Below, piece after piece: positions 49,395 through 61,990 of a DNA stretch of 64,000 nt. The first letter of the stretch is position 1. Every line of letters begins with the position of its first letter. The DNA comes from Sapria himalayana. Its lineage: Eukaryota; Streptophyta; Magnoliopsida; Malpighiales; Rafflesiaceae. Location of the stretch: the NCBI GenBank assembly GCA_029783825.1, contig JAREIK010005314.1, positions 1-64,000 on the forward strand, written 5' to 3'. A program made the translations under genes and the position numbers. Below the pieces are notes generated by a model. The model worked only from the letters and a program-made list of their open reading frames with translations, was not told the origin of the DNA and did no database searches.

Positions 49395-50690
49395 AGCTGT
49401 ATGACTATGAAATTTAATTTGTGTTTGTTCATGTCTATAATAACTATTTTTATATATCTGTGAATATGTTTGTGTGTCCCCAAATTTTTTGGGTAAAGTT
49501 TAGCCTATTATAGGTATGTAAAAGCCTTGGCTAGTCCTCTATGGTGCCGAGAACAACACCTTAGCTTATGAAGCTATGAATGAACCAAAAAAGTAATTCC
49601 ACGCAAACGCAAGTTTTTTTGACACTCTTATTTTGTGCAGATATGTGTCGTCGCAGTTCAGATCTAAGACTAATTGTTATCGATTATTGTTTTGTAAATG
49701 TAATATGTTATGCTCCATGTGTAGGTGTAACAATGTTCTCTATATGCATGGAGTACCATAGAAAAAAGAACTAGAAATGCTAACCATGCCTGAGAAGACC
49801 TATATGCATGTTTTTTAAATCCTAGATTATTTTCTTCTGTCGTCTTTGATGGTATGTGTATTTGCATTAATGTACAAGTGTGTGTGTTATCCAATGCTAT
49901 GTGAGTATATATACGTACATATAATACTGCAATATATACGCACATATATACTTGGTATAAATGTATGTATATACCAAGTATATATCTATGTATATACTGA
50001 GTATATAAGTATATATATATCGAGTATAGATGTTCATATATATTGAGTATATTTGTATGTATATACTTAGTAGATACGTACATATATACTATAGTATATA
50101 TGTACGTATATACCGAGTAAATACGCACTTATATACCGAGTAAATACGTACGTATATACCGAGTATTTACATAAGTGGGTGCATATATTTATCTATAGAC
50201 ATGTATATATTGCCATACATACACACCCATTTACACATAGACACACTTTTGAATTTATAATTGCTCGGGCTGGTATGGTCATCATTTTGCATTGCTTACT
50301 GATGCAGGTAATAAAAGACATGGATATTAGATTTTTCCTAAAGCTATAAGATGAAGATATTCTTGGTCCAGTCCAGCCAGGCAGATAGAGGTTGGTTTTA
50401 AAAATCTTAGTAATAGTGTTGATATGCAATTATCACATTGTACAAATCGAACGTATGAGTAAATAGTTTTCTTTCTCTTGGTTCTACAATGATTAGTTTT
50501 AAATTGTACTAGGGCTTAGGATGATGTTGATGATGCTCATATAGTGTTGTGTAATTATGGTCCAGAATGAATATTGGGTCCTATTTTGGGAGAAGCAGCG
50601 TGCTGCTTCGTCAAAAACGTGCTCAAATCTCAAAACAAGTGGTTGGCACGGATGTTCATTAGTTGAGCATCATCACCTACCCAACTTTTA
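49395..50690 (+). other. CACTA C tail with ATATAC dyad repeats
   Basis: 49395-49525 matches 28060-28200 in element B (TTTAATTTGTGTTTGTTCATG; ATATATCTGTGAATATGTTTG). From 49890 to 50170 a roughly 25-30 bp repeat of ATATACCGAGTAAATACGTACGT type is tandemly arranged, with near-palindromic TATATACTGAGTATATA units. 50250-50690 is unassigned and slightly richer in G+C; no protein is recognised there. Confidence 0.5.
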
Positions 50691-51354
50691 TTTTTAGCGG
50701 CCATAGTGGCACAGGCAGTGGCAGTGGCGGTAGTAGAGATGGCTGTGGTGGCAAAAGTAGCAGCAGAAGCGGTGGTGGTGGTAGTGGCAGTAGTAGTGGC
50801 AAAGGCAGCTGTAGTGATAGGAGCAGCATCGAAACTGGCAGCTACAGCAATAGGAGCAGCATCAAAACTGGCAGCAGTAGCAACAACAGCAAAAGCAATA
50901 AATTTTGTATATGCATACGTATCTACTCAGTATATACATACATATAATACTATAGTATTTTATGTATGTATATACTGAGTATATTTGTACTTAGTATAAG
51001 TGAAGGGATTTTTCACTAGACATGACGTGTCATGACTAAGAGAACTTTGTTGCAGTCGAAAAATGATGATCGGAGGAGCAGATGGAGAGAAAGTAACATC
51101 AATGCATGGATATATTATACTTTATACACTGTCAGTAGGTACATTGAAGAATAAGATGTAATAAGATTTTGTTATTTTTTTTATTTTAATTATGTGAAAT
51201 ATTGTATTAGAATAAGTTATTAAATGATTTAATTTTTTGTTAATTATTAATTATCATTTATATTTTATATTTTTATTCAATTTAATATAAAAATATTAAA
51301 TTATTTAATTAAAAAATTTTAAATAAATTAAATTCTGAAAATAGTTTTGAAATT
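50691..51354 (+). repeat. CACTA 3' tail unit, element C copy
   Basis: A GGC/GCA/AGC trinucleotide block (50695-50905) reads Gly/Ser-rich or Ala/Val-rich in overlapping frames. It is followed by GTATATGCATACG and TACTGAGTATATTTG repeats, then TTTTTCACTAGACATGACGTG. The last is the equivalent of 28861-28885 in B. The middle portion containing the acceptor-like TTTTTTACAG of B is deleted here. Confidence 0.65.
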
Positions 51355-51798
51355 AAAATAGCTAAGGAAAATTCCATACCTAATTTAGCAAATTTCCCTA
51401 GTTAATTTAGCAAATTGCACTAGCTAATTTAGCTAGGGATATCTTTATTTTATAATGCGATTTTTCCATCTCTAAATTTATTTTGCTAGGGACTATTTCC
51501 AACACTAATATTTATAGACGAGCACTTTAGATTGGGAAAGCTTTCATCATTATATCCGTTTAGTGATGGAAACTCTCATTTAGCCTACTAATTTAGCTAG
51601 AGAAAATATTTTTTAGCTAGGGATTTTTCCGTCACTAAAATATTAGCTAGGGACACTTTCCTCACTATATTTAATTGATGAGCACTTTAGATTAGGAATG
51701 GTTCCGTTGTTAATCAGTCACTATATCCCATTTAATGATGGAAAACACCCATTTAGCTAGGGAATTTTCCGTATCTATATGGGATTTTTCTTGTAGTT
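51355..51798 (+). repeat. 3' subterminal repeats and terminus of CACTA C
   Basis: Repeated TAGCTAATTTAGCTAGGGA, TTTTCCGTCACTAAAATATTA and GAGCACTTTAGATTGGGAA words, ending ATTTTTCTTGTAGTT. Past that point the sequence is TATC array without a break. Confidence 0.85.
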
Positions 51799-54700
51799 TA
51801 TCTATCTATATGTCTATTTATCTATCTATTTATCTATTTATCTATCTATCTATCTATCTATCTTTTTTTCTATATATCTATAAATCTTTCTATCTTCTAT
51901 CTATCTATCTCGCTATCAATCTATTTATTTGTAAATCAATCAATCAATCTATCTATCTATTATTTGTCCATCTATCTGTCTATCAATCTATGTATCTTAC
52001 TATTTATCTTTTAATTTATCTATCTATCTATGTATCTTTCTATCTAACTTACTATCTATCTATATATCTATTTTTATATCTATATATCTATTTATCTATC
52101 TATATATCTATCTATCTAACTATTTATTGATTTATCTTTCTATTTGTCTATTTAACTATAAAATAATCTATCAATCAATATGTCTATCTATGTGACTATC
52201 AATATGTGTATCTATTAGTATATCAATCTTTCTATTATTCTATCTATCAATATTTCTATAAATATTTCTATCAATATGTCTATCAATTAGTCTATCAATC
52301 TATCAATCTATTTATCTATCATTCTATCTATCTATCAATCAAATGATTTATCATTCATTCAATCAATCATTAATCTGTCTATCTTTTTATCTATCTATTT
52401 GTCTGTCTATCTATGTATATGTCTATCTATCTATTTGTCAATTAGTAAATTTGTCTTTATTATTTGTGAATTTGTTTGTTTGTTTATATTTTTGTGTATT
52501 TATCTATTTGTCTATCTATTATTCTATCTATCTATAAATCTGTATATAAATCTATCTATCAATTTGTCTATCAATTTATTTATCAATCTATCTATAAATC
52601 TATCAATCTATCAATCATTCTATCTGTCTATCTATATGTATATCTATATATCTATCAAGCTATCTATCAATCTCTTTATCAATAAATCAATCTACTTGTA
52701 TATATATATTAGTCTATCTACCTATCTATCTATATATATAAACTTTCTATCTGTCATCTATTTTTTTATCTTTATATCTATCAATCTAACTATCTCTTTA
52801 TCTTTGTAAGTATCTATATGCCTATCAATCCATCTATCTATTTATCTTTCTGTTCATCATTTGATCGATCTATCTGTCTATCTATCTAACTACTATTTAA
52901 CTTTTTGTCTATATACTTGTCTATCTATCTATCTGTCTATTTATCTATCTTTCTATCACTCTTAGTGTCTATTTATCTATCTTTCTTTATATCTATCTGA
53001 CTATTTATCTATCTATTATTTTTATACCTATCTATATATCTATCTATCTATCTATCTCTCTATCTATATATCTATCTTTTTATCTATCATCTATCCATCT
53101 GACTATATTTGGGTCTATCTATCTATCTATCAATCAATATGTCTATCTATTTTAATATCTATCTATATGTCTATATGTCTATCGATCTTTCTAACTATTT
53201 GACGTTCTATATATCTTTTATCTGTCTATCTATATGTCAATCTATCTATCTAACTATCAATAAATTAATCTATCTATCTATTTACATATTTATCTATCTA
53301 ATAATCTATCCATCTATGTATCGATCTCTCAGCCTTTCTATTTGTCTATCTATCTATCTATCTGTATGGTTATCAATCTGTATATTAATCTGCCTATCAA
53401 TCTATCTAGCAATCTATATATAAATATTTCTTTTAAAATGTCTATCAATTTTTTTATCAATCTATCATTATATCAATCTATCTATATATCTCTCTATCAA
53501 TGTGTCAATCAATCTCTTAATAATTCTATCTCTTTATATATCTATCTATTTATCTATTAATATTTATCATCATGCATGTCTATCTATCTATATGTTTCCC
53601 TATCTATCGATTTTTCTATCTATCTTTATATCAATTTGTCTATATATTTGTTTATTTGTTTGTCAATCTATCTATCTATCTATCTATTAATCTATCTACT
53701 TCTCTCTCTATTTGTCTATTTATATGTCTATCTATCTATCTATCAATATATTTGTCAATCAATCAATCAATCAATATATCTATCTATCTGTCTGTCTGTC
53801 TAAATATTTATCCACCTATCTATCAATCGATCTATTTGTCTATCAATTTGTCTATCTATCTAAATATCTATTTTTCTATCTATCTATCTGTGTCTATATT
53901 CTATCTATCTGTCTATCTAATTGTGTATCATTTTTATCTATCTATCTATCTATCTATGTATCTCTTAATCTGTCTATCAATCTGCCTATATTTCTATCTA
54001 CCTACCTACCTATCTATCTATATGCCTATCTATCTCTCTATCTATTTATCTATCTATATATCATTCTATTGATCTATCTTTCAATCTTTACTTCTATCTA
54101 TCTGTCTGTCTATCCATCCATCTATCTATCTGCCTATCTATTTATCTATCTATACTTTTATATATCTATCTATCTCTCTATCTATATATCTATTTATCTA
54201 TCTGTCTGTCTATATATCTATCTATCTGTCGATATATCTATTTTTCTATCTATCTATCTATCTATCTGTCTGTCTTTTTTATCTATCTGTCTATCTATCT
54301 ATCTATCTATCTATCTCTCTATCTTTCTGTCTATCTATCTATTTATCTATCTATCTTTCTGACTATCTTTTATCTATCTATATATCTATTTATCATTTAA
54401 TGTATATCTATCTATCTATCTATTTATCTATCTATCCATCCATCCATCGATCTATCTATCTATCTATCTATCTGTATTTCAAATTGCTATAATATTTGTC
54501 TAATAATCTATTGATCTATCAATCTATCTGTCTTTCTATCTATCTTTCTATATGTTAATAAATCTAATAATCAATTTGTCTATCTATGAGTCTATCTATT
54601 AATCTATCTATAAGTCTATCTATCTGTATATTAATTTGTCTATCAATTTGTTTAAAAATTTGTATATCAACTTGCTTATCAATCTATCTATCAAATTTTG

Positions 54701-55879
54701 TTTCAATATGTCTATCAATCTATATTTCAATCTATCAATCTATCAATCTATCTATTTATATATTTGTCATTTTATTTATCTATTAATCAATCAATCATTC
54801 ATTCTATCTACTCATCTATCTAACTTTCTGTCTACTAGTCTTTCTATATATTTTTTATCTATCTGTCAATCTACCTATCTATCTATCTTTCTATTTGTCT
54901 ATCTATTTATCTATTTATTTACATATCTATCTATATATCTCTCAATCTATCTGTCTATCTATCTATCTATTAATCAATCTGTCTAACTATATGTCGATGT
55001 GTCTGTTTATTTATCTATCACTCAATATATCTATCGATTTGTATATCTTTCTATATATCTATCTATCTATATGTTTATCTATCTATCTATCTATATATCT
55101 ATCTCTTTATCTATATGTCTATCTATCTGTCTATCTTTTAATCTATCTATTAATCTACCTATCAATTTGTCTATAAATCTGTCTATTAATATGTATATCA
55201 ATATTTCTATCAATATGTTTATCAATTCATCTATCAATTTATTTTTCTATCTATCTATCCATTTCTCTATCTCTCAATCAATCAATCAATTTCTATATAA
55301 ATATATCTATTTATCTATCTATCTATCTATCTATCTGTTTGCTTTACTTCTGTCTGTCTATTTGTCTATTTTTTAATTGTCTATCTATCTATCTATCTAT
55401 CTATCTGTATATTTGTCTATCTATCTGTCTATCTATCGATATGTCTATCTATCTATTTGTCTATCTATCTATCTATCTATCTATTTGTCAATTATTTTGT
55501 TTCTCTATCTATCTATCTACCTATTTATATGTCTTTCTATCTTTATATCTATATATCTGTCTATCTATATGTCTATTTATCTGTCTATCTATATGTCTAT
55601 TTAATTGTCTATCTATCTATTAATCTTTCAATCAATATATCTATCTCTCTGTTTATCTATCTTTCTATCTACCTATATATTATCTAACTATATGTGTATC
55701 TTTCTATCTGTCTGCCTGTCTATCTATTTGTCTATCAATCTATCTATTTATCTATCTATTTGTCTATCTATCTATTTGTCTATCTATCTATCTATCTATT
55801 AATCAATCTATCTATGTATGTATCTATCTATCTACCTACCTTCCTACTATATATCTATCTATCTATCTCTCTATCTATC
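51799..55879. repeat. (TATC)n array J3-left
   Basis: Degenerate TATC/CTAT tetramers, 4.1 kb, with frequent CAAT, TGTC and TTTA variants and AATC runs (TCAATCAATCAATC). Open frames up to 216 codons (53712-54362) encode only Ser/Ile/Tyr/Leu repeats. It is split from its right part by the hAT element. Confidence 0.97.
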
Positions 55880-55939
55880 TAGGGGTGTACCTGAGCCAAC
55901 TGAGCTGAATTAACAAAGGCTTAGGGTCAGCTCAAAATA

Positions 55940-56215
55940 CTTTGGAAGGGCTTGGATTCTGCTCGAGTTCCTTTATTTTTTAAAATCCAAGCTCGAGTTT
56001 GAGTTCAGCTCGAGCTCATCAAGATCGAGCTCAACTCTGGCTCATTCGTATAAACCTCGTTTGATTATAGCTCATGCTCATTCATACATGAGCTTGATTA
56101 TAAGCTTATTTGTAAGCACGATATGAAGTTCATTTGCGAGCTCATTTGCTAGCTCAGTAAGGAGTTCGTTTGTGAGCTCATTTGAGTTCATCTGTGAGCT
56201 TGTTTATGATCTTTA
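55940..56215. repeat. hAT left subterminal GAGCTC/GAGCTTG repeats
   Basis: More than ten copies of AGCTCG, AGCTCA or GAGCTTG words in 270 bp. A mirror cluster lies at 59815-60030. Such repeats bind the transposase in other hAT elements. Confidence 0.75.
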
Positions 56216-56951
56216 AAAAAATTTAATAGTTTAGCATCATATACTATATCTAAAAAAATACTAATAACTTAATACAACAAGTTATTAATAATAACTAACA
56301 TATCCAAACCAACTAAAAGTTACAACACCAATGAAATAAAGAAAACTTACAATTTTCCTTAAAATTTAAAAATAATGTTTAAATCTAACATATAACAACT
56401 TCAAAATAATCTTTATATCTTCATCTTTCACCGTGATCTCTTCCATGTATTGGTCTCTGAAGCTTTCAAATAAAATCAAACCTTGATAGTTTATATAGGT
56501 AAAATAAACTTCGAATAAAAATATAATAAAAGCTTAAAAGACTACACCTCAAATAACAAGATAAATAATAAGTAACTTTGAATATTTTCTAATCAATAAA
56601 TAATAATATACCCATGTAACCCAACCTCAACTATATGCCAAAAATTAAAGAATATACAAGAAATGAAATCAGTTCCACATTATGCCATAAAAGCAACTTT
56701 CAAGTGTGAGGTATTTGAATCTATTTGAATTCCTCTTCATACTATAAAAATTGTAACAATTTATAAAAAATAAAATAAAATATTAACATTGTAAAACAAA
56801 ACCTAAACATGTACATAAACAACAATAAAAAAGCTCAAAATATTATAATTTAATAACAGCACAAAATCAAATTTAATCTTAAAATATGATAAAAATTTGA
56901 GATTTACTTTTCTTTTTCACTTTATCCCATAAAAGGCACGCCAATCTCACC

Positions 56952-58979
56952 TCATAATAATACTTTAACCATGTTTGCTCCTAAAGATGCATGATGTGGT
57001 TCAATAACTCTCCTCCTAGCACTGAATGCAGACTTTAAAGCTACAGTTGTGATTGGAATTGATAAAACATCACATGCCATCTTTGATAATACTCAAAATT
57101 TTAGAGGCTTCATCTTCCACCAATCTAAGACATCAAAATTTAAATTTTTACCAAGATGAACACCTTCTTCTAGATATATATTTAAATTAGATTTAACTTG
57201 TTCAATTAATGATTCAAGATGTCTTATATAACTAAAAAATTAAGCCCTCACTCCACTTATTCCCATCGTCACAGCACTAAAAGATTTATTTTGATTCTCA
57301 CTCTCACCCTCTTTTTCACTACCATTTGCTTTATGAGCTTCAACATAATCTCTATAAAGCATGCGCAAAGTCTCACGAATAGTTATAATATGTTTAATGA
57401 TATCTGATCTTGAGTAAACATAGAAAAATGCCACTCGATCAATTGTAATTTATTTCTTCGATCTAAAATGGCAGCCATAGAGATCAACAAATTGCACTCA
57501 CCCCAATACATGTCAAACCCATCTTTCATCTTCATAATCATTAAATGCATTACTCATTTTCATCAAGATATTTTTCATCAAACAACCTCTTGATATTATA
57601 AAGCTCGGGAAAAAACAAATTTGATGTTGGATATTTAGAAACTACAATAACATGTATGATATCACCCAATTGAAATAAATAATTTTAAAAGCATGTAAAT
57701 CACAAAATCAATTAAGACTAGTCAAATAAAATAATAATACTTAAAATGAATTTTGTAAGTTCATTAAATGCTACAATACATGAGGACATTTCAGCAACTT
57801 TCATCCAATCATCCTCACTAGGCAAGAACAAGCAACTTGCTTCTCTTTGTGGATATCTAGGAAAAACAACTTTGAACTCCAAGATAGTCAACAACATAAA
57901 TAATACTGCATTCCACCTGTGCAACAATCAAAAATAAGTTTCTTTGAAGGCAACTTCAATAGCTTCACAATTTCTCCAAAAATATTCAGATGACTCTCTT
58001 ACTGTGTCAAATGTTTAACACTTTCTTGTACATTCTTAATTATATCTCCAATCTCTAATAACCCATCTTGTACAAGAAAATTTAGATTATGTGCACAACA
58101 CCTTACATGAAACAACTTGCCACAAAGAGCGAGTTAATTTTTATATGAAAGGTATCTTTTGACATGCAAATAACAAAATCAGTGTAAGAGACACTATCAA
58201 CTATCACACTCCAAAATTTATCATCAATTTCCCATTCAACCAACCACTTACTTAAGGCATCACAAATGGCAACTCCGGAATGAAGTGGTAGTACATCACA
58301 AAAATTGAGAGTATGCTTTTGCAATTTCTAATTAGAAATTATAAAATGGCAAGTAACAACCATATAATAAACCTTTCGATTGGTTGACTTCCAAATATTA
58401 GTTGTCACAATTACTTAATTTCATATTTCAGAAGAGTGGAAATTTTTTTCATTTCCACCTCATAACTTGTAAAGCAATCATTTCTTATAGTTGCACGACT
58501 AACATTTTGATAATGTGAAGTTATAGTCTTCATCAACAAATAAAGCACTTCATACTCCACAAAAGAAAATGGTCGCTCATGGACCATGACCAAATGAGAT
58601 AATATATCTCTAATATTATTTTGGTCATATTTAAAATTTTGTATTAAAGCTGCCATTATAGACTCTATTATAGAGGAATTGAGTGTTAGTTCCTTTTGTC
58701 CAAACAACTTTATTTTCCCCCAAATACAATTTTTTTATTGTGCCTAAGTAAGTGAGATGTAGTTCCAGCCTTAAGAAGTGTAAATCACTCCTTGCAATGG
58801 ATGTATTCAGCCTTTTCTGATTTATCAGGAAGGGTGACTATTTTAAATTTAGACCATACTTGGGAGATGCACTTTCTCTTCTTTGTGCAATCGCCCCCAC
58901 CCTCTTCACTATCTTCAACATTTTCAACCCCATCAACACCCATAATTGTAGATGATGTGTTTTCCTTATTCAAATTCAT
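56952..58979 (-). pseudogene. hAT-family transposase, decayed
   Basis: On the minus strand the order is as follows. A BED zinc-finger start (58785-58979: WSKFKIVTLPDKSEKAEYIH) comes first. Next is HERPFSFVEYEVLYLLMKTI within 58411-58707. An RNase H-like stretch (58103-58324) reads LNFCDVLPLHSGVAICDALS and VIVDSVSYTD, then LHRWNAVLFMLLTILEF (57718-57927). LPSEDDWMKVAE and a DPRYK-region equivalent (57240-57434) lead to a dimerisation domain (PF05699-like), reading WWKMKPLKF, MACDVLSIPITTVALKSAFS and RRRVIEPHHASL, with a stop at 56952-56954. Frameshifts and stops separate the blocks, so it is inactive. The catalytic triad cannot be fully located. Confidence 0.87.
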
Positions 58980-59814
58980 ATTTTCTACAACAACATCTAT
59001 AGCATTTTCATTATATGACTTTTTTGTGAATTTTCAGGGGATAACATACTGGCAACATGGTCCGACATCCTGTACAGCATAACAAGATAAATTGAAAAAT
59101 AAATAAGGTAGATTTCATATAATTTCATCATGGAAATTGTATATGAAAATTTGGACAACTTTAAACACCTCAATTCAGCAATACAGAATTCAATCAAAAA
59201 TAGTAGAAGATATTTGATTCACACTTTCATTAAAACATTCACTTTGTGGTCTATCATAACAAGTTTATTTTATGTTTTCTCTTTCATTTGGTATTCATTC
59301 TACTAGAGCAAGAGTTGAAAGAGACAAAGGTCAAAAGAGCAGAAAGAATTGTAGCCTGTAGAGATGAGTTTTCCCCTCTATGATGCAAAGATCGGCAGTC
59401 TATGTAAATCGAGTCATTAAAATCTAATCTAGTGCATTGGACATGCTTTCTTTGCAACAAATTATAACCTTGCACTCGATGCTTTGATTTGTAGAAGTTA
59501 GTGCGAGATGGAGCAATGCCATTTCTAGCAATATTTCAACTTTCCCATTGTAGAGACCAAGATATAGAGAACAAGACCAACGCTGTGAGTGGTAAAGAGA
59601 TAGGCCATAAAGAGATAACAAATTAACAATGGAAGAAAGGAAAAGAAGAAGAGAACAGGGGATAGTGCAGCATGGTGGGCATCAGGCCGTGGCAGAGAAT
59701 GGGAGAGCCGAGAGAGTAATATCTAATATGGTCTTTAAGGTTTTTTAATGGGGATGGGGAATAAAAGATCAGAAATTTGGAAGTCAGAACATCAAAGTGC
59801 GTGAACATGTGTCA
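58980..59814. other. hAT 5' region upstream of its transposase
   Basis: This lies between the BED start and the right subterminal repeats. I see no second gene. Short open frames on both strands have no recognisable similarity. A purine-rich stretch at 59625-59765 (GAAAGGAAAAGAAGAAGAGA) may belong to the leader. Confidence 0.4.
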
Positions 59815-60075
59815 AACTTTTTGCAAGCATGTTCACGAGCTTGTTCACCAAGATATTGCGAGCCTATTCATGAGCATGTTCATGAGCTGGTAAATTAGCC
59901 TATTCACAACCTTTTGCAAGCCAAACTTACGGAAGCTTGGGTTCAGCTCATTTAACTTACTAGCCAAAATGGAGTTTTGGCTGGGCTCATTTAACTTAAG
60001 AAACGAATTCAAACGAGCTTTTACCGAGTCGAGCTTTGAATGAATCATGAATCATTTGGTTTGGTTACACCCATA

Positions 60076-60266
60076 TATCTATCTATCTATCTATTTATTT
60101 TTTATATTTATATATATATATATTATTCTGTCTATCTATCTATCTATATTTATATCAATCAATCTATATATTTATCTATTTGTCTGTGTATATGTCTTTC
60201 TATTTATCTATCTATCAATTTATTTGTCTATCTATCTATCTATTTGTATACCTATCTATTTATCAA

Positions 60267-60301
<35 letters not shown>

Positions 60302-61165
60302 ATCTTTCTATTTATTTTTCTGTCAATCAATCTATCTATCGATCTATATATTTATCTGTCAATCAATCAATCAATCTATCTATCTATCTATATATCTGTT
60401 TATCAATCAATCTATCTATCTATCTATTTGTCTATCTATCTATCTATTTATCTATCTAATAATCAATTAATCTATCTATCTATCTATCTATCTATATGTG
60501 TATCTATCTATCTGTCTATCTAACTATCTATCTATTTGTCAATCAAATCATCTATCAATATGTCTATCAATCTATCAATTTATCTATCTATATTTCTATC
60601 TATCAATTTGTCTATTAATTTGTCTATTTATCTGTCTATCTATCTATCTATCTATTTATCTATTTGTATATCTATTTGTCTATCTATTTGTCTATATATT
60701 TTTTTATATATTTGTCTATCTATATGTTTATCTATTTATCTAACTATTGGTGTATCAATTTATCTATCAATATATCTATCAATCTAACTATTGGTCTATC
60801 AATTTATCTATCAATATGTCTATAAATCTATCAATCTATCTGTCTATCAATCAATCAATCTATGTATCTATAAATCTATCTATCAATTTGTATATCAAAT
60901 TGCCTATCTTTCTATCTATCAATTTGTATATCAAATTGCCTATCTTTCTATCTATCTGTCTATTTGTCTATCTGTTTGTTTATTTTTCAGTCTATCTATA
61001 TTTCCATGCATCTGTATGTCTGCATGCCTGCCTCATTGTCTGCCTGCCTGGATATGTGTCTCTATCATTCTATCTATCTATCTATCTAATGGTTTGTCTA
61101 TCTATTTTTATACATGTCTATCTATCTATCTATCTATCTGTATGTCTATATGGTTATTTGTCTAT
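60076..61165. repeat. (TATC)n array J3-right
   Basis: Continuation of the array left of the hAT element, with the same polarity and variant types. It contains a longer AT run near 60271-60299 and a TGCATGCCTGCC variant zone near 61018-61050. It ends at 61165 directly against the CACTA terminus of fragment D. Confidence 0.96.
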
Positions 61166-61475
61166 CATTACAAAAAAAGCCAAAGTGGTTAAAAAAAGTT
61201 CTCTGGCTATTTGGGCTTATTTTGTCACTAAAATAGAATAATGATGGATTTATGATGAAAATTAGCTAAAGTGCTTATCTGAAAATTTTAGTGAAAAAAA
61301 ATTCCGTAGCAAATTTTTGAACGATGAAAATTCCCTAGCTAATTATATTTTTTCCCTTGATAATTTTGATCGTAATTAAGAGTAGTAATTAATATTTTTT
61401 AACTGAATATATATAGAAAATTCCCTAGCTAAATTAGCGAGGGAAAAATTCCTAGTTATTTTCATTCCAACACTA
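61166..61475 (-). repeat. 3' terminus and subterminal repeats of CACTA D
   Basis: Minus-strand text includes CTCGCTAATTTAGCTAGGGAATTTTC and GGAATGAAAATAACTAGGAA, matching 16270-16330 in A. The terminal 13 bases are a degenerate CACTACAAGAAAA. Confidence 0.75.
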
Positions 61476-61639
61476 TTTTTACAATCTTATTTTTTTACAA
61501 ATAATTTGTTAACATATTTTTAAATTTTTATTTTAAATTGAAAAATAACATATACTATAAACCATTATTTTAAATTAACAAAACATAGGTATATAATCAT
61601 TTAAAACTATATCATCATCCTCATCATTAGATGGTTCAT

Positions 61640-61900
61640 TTGTGCTATGCTCTCTTACGTGGGTACTCTACTGGAACTCGTTGTGCTATCTGTCTCACCA
61701 AGGCCACTAACTATGACTTCATATAGGTCATATGCTATTGCATTGCATTCTTCATTTCTTTCATCACATCATTCACTTCTTTCATTTCCTACATTTCTTC
61801 CTTCAAAAGAGTTATCTGAAGGTCCATGAAAACCCTCAACTGGCTTAGAAGCAGTTGTCATATGTTTTTGCAAGAATTCTTGTGATAAAATAAAAAATAA
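61640..61900 (-). pseudogene. TNPA-like C-terminus in fragment D
   Basis: The minus strand reads QEFLQKHMTTASKPVEG (C has ELMKKHVIAAHQQVEG) and then, after an internal deletion, EMKEVNDVMKEMKNAMQ, YMKS, LVALVRQIAQRVPV. These are the coiled-coil and tail segments of the A and C genes (EMNDEMKDIKNVMQ, SQLVALVQQIAFR). Stops and the deletion show it is broken. Confidence 0.8.
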
Positions 61901-61990
61901 AAAAGTTGTGCTAGATATAAATAATTTAAATATTATATTTTCAATTACACACATAACTTTTAACATTCACTATAGTAGTCAAATAATTAT

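Larger units (their letters stand above)
35746..51798 (+). mobile_element. CACTA element C, best-preserved transposase genes
   Basis: Order: AT-rich internal region, a gypsy remnant, a 540-bp tandem repeat with an inserted ARF1-like ORF, CT-rich promoter-like tract, TNPD-like gene, TNPA-like gene, trinucleotide tail and 3' subterminal repeats. It ends with GATTTTTCTTGTAGTT at 51798, a CACTA terminus. The 5' TIR and subterminal repeats are missing: the TATC array abuts sequence equivalent to about 500 bp inside elements A and B. It is therefore 5'-truncated and immobile, though its coding remnants are longer than those of A. Confidence 0.8.
55880..60075 (-). mobile_element. hAT transposon inserted in the TATC array
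   Basis: The ends are TAGGGGTGTA at 55880 and TACACCCATA at 60075, a 10-bp inverted repeat with one mismatch. Both are flanked by TATCTATC (55872-55879 and 60076-60083), an 8-bp duplication as expected for hAT, although it is also array sequence. Subterminal zones are rich in GAGCTC/GAGCTTG words (55940-56215 and 59815-60030), typical of a common plant hAT group. A decayed transposase lies on the minus strand. Confidence 0.9.

Noticed and set aside
2597..51798. Simple tandem duplication of a 15-kb unit (array plus CACTA)
   Set aside because: A, B and C carry different captured genes, different ends and different arrays (polarity reversed on the right), and D is inverted. Independent insertions or multiple rearrangements fit better.
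29370..51798. Whole-locus inverted duplication centred on the palindrome
   Set aside because: B and C, on either side of the centre, lie in the same orientation and differ in content, so the palindrome mirrors only the microsatellite.
53712..54362. 216-codon open frame and dozens of similar Tyr/Leu/Ser/Ile-rich frames in the arrays
   Set aside because: A TATC/CTAT repeat reads as Ser-Ile-Tyr-Leu in all its frames with few stops. There is no start context, no domain and no conservation; these are repeat artefacts.
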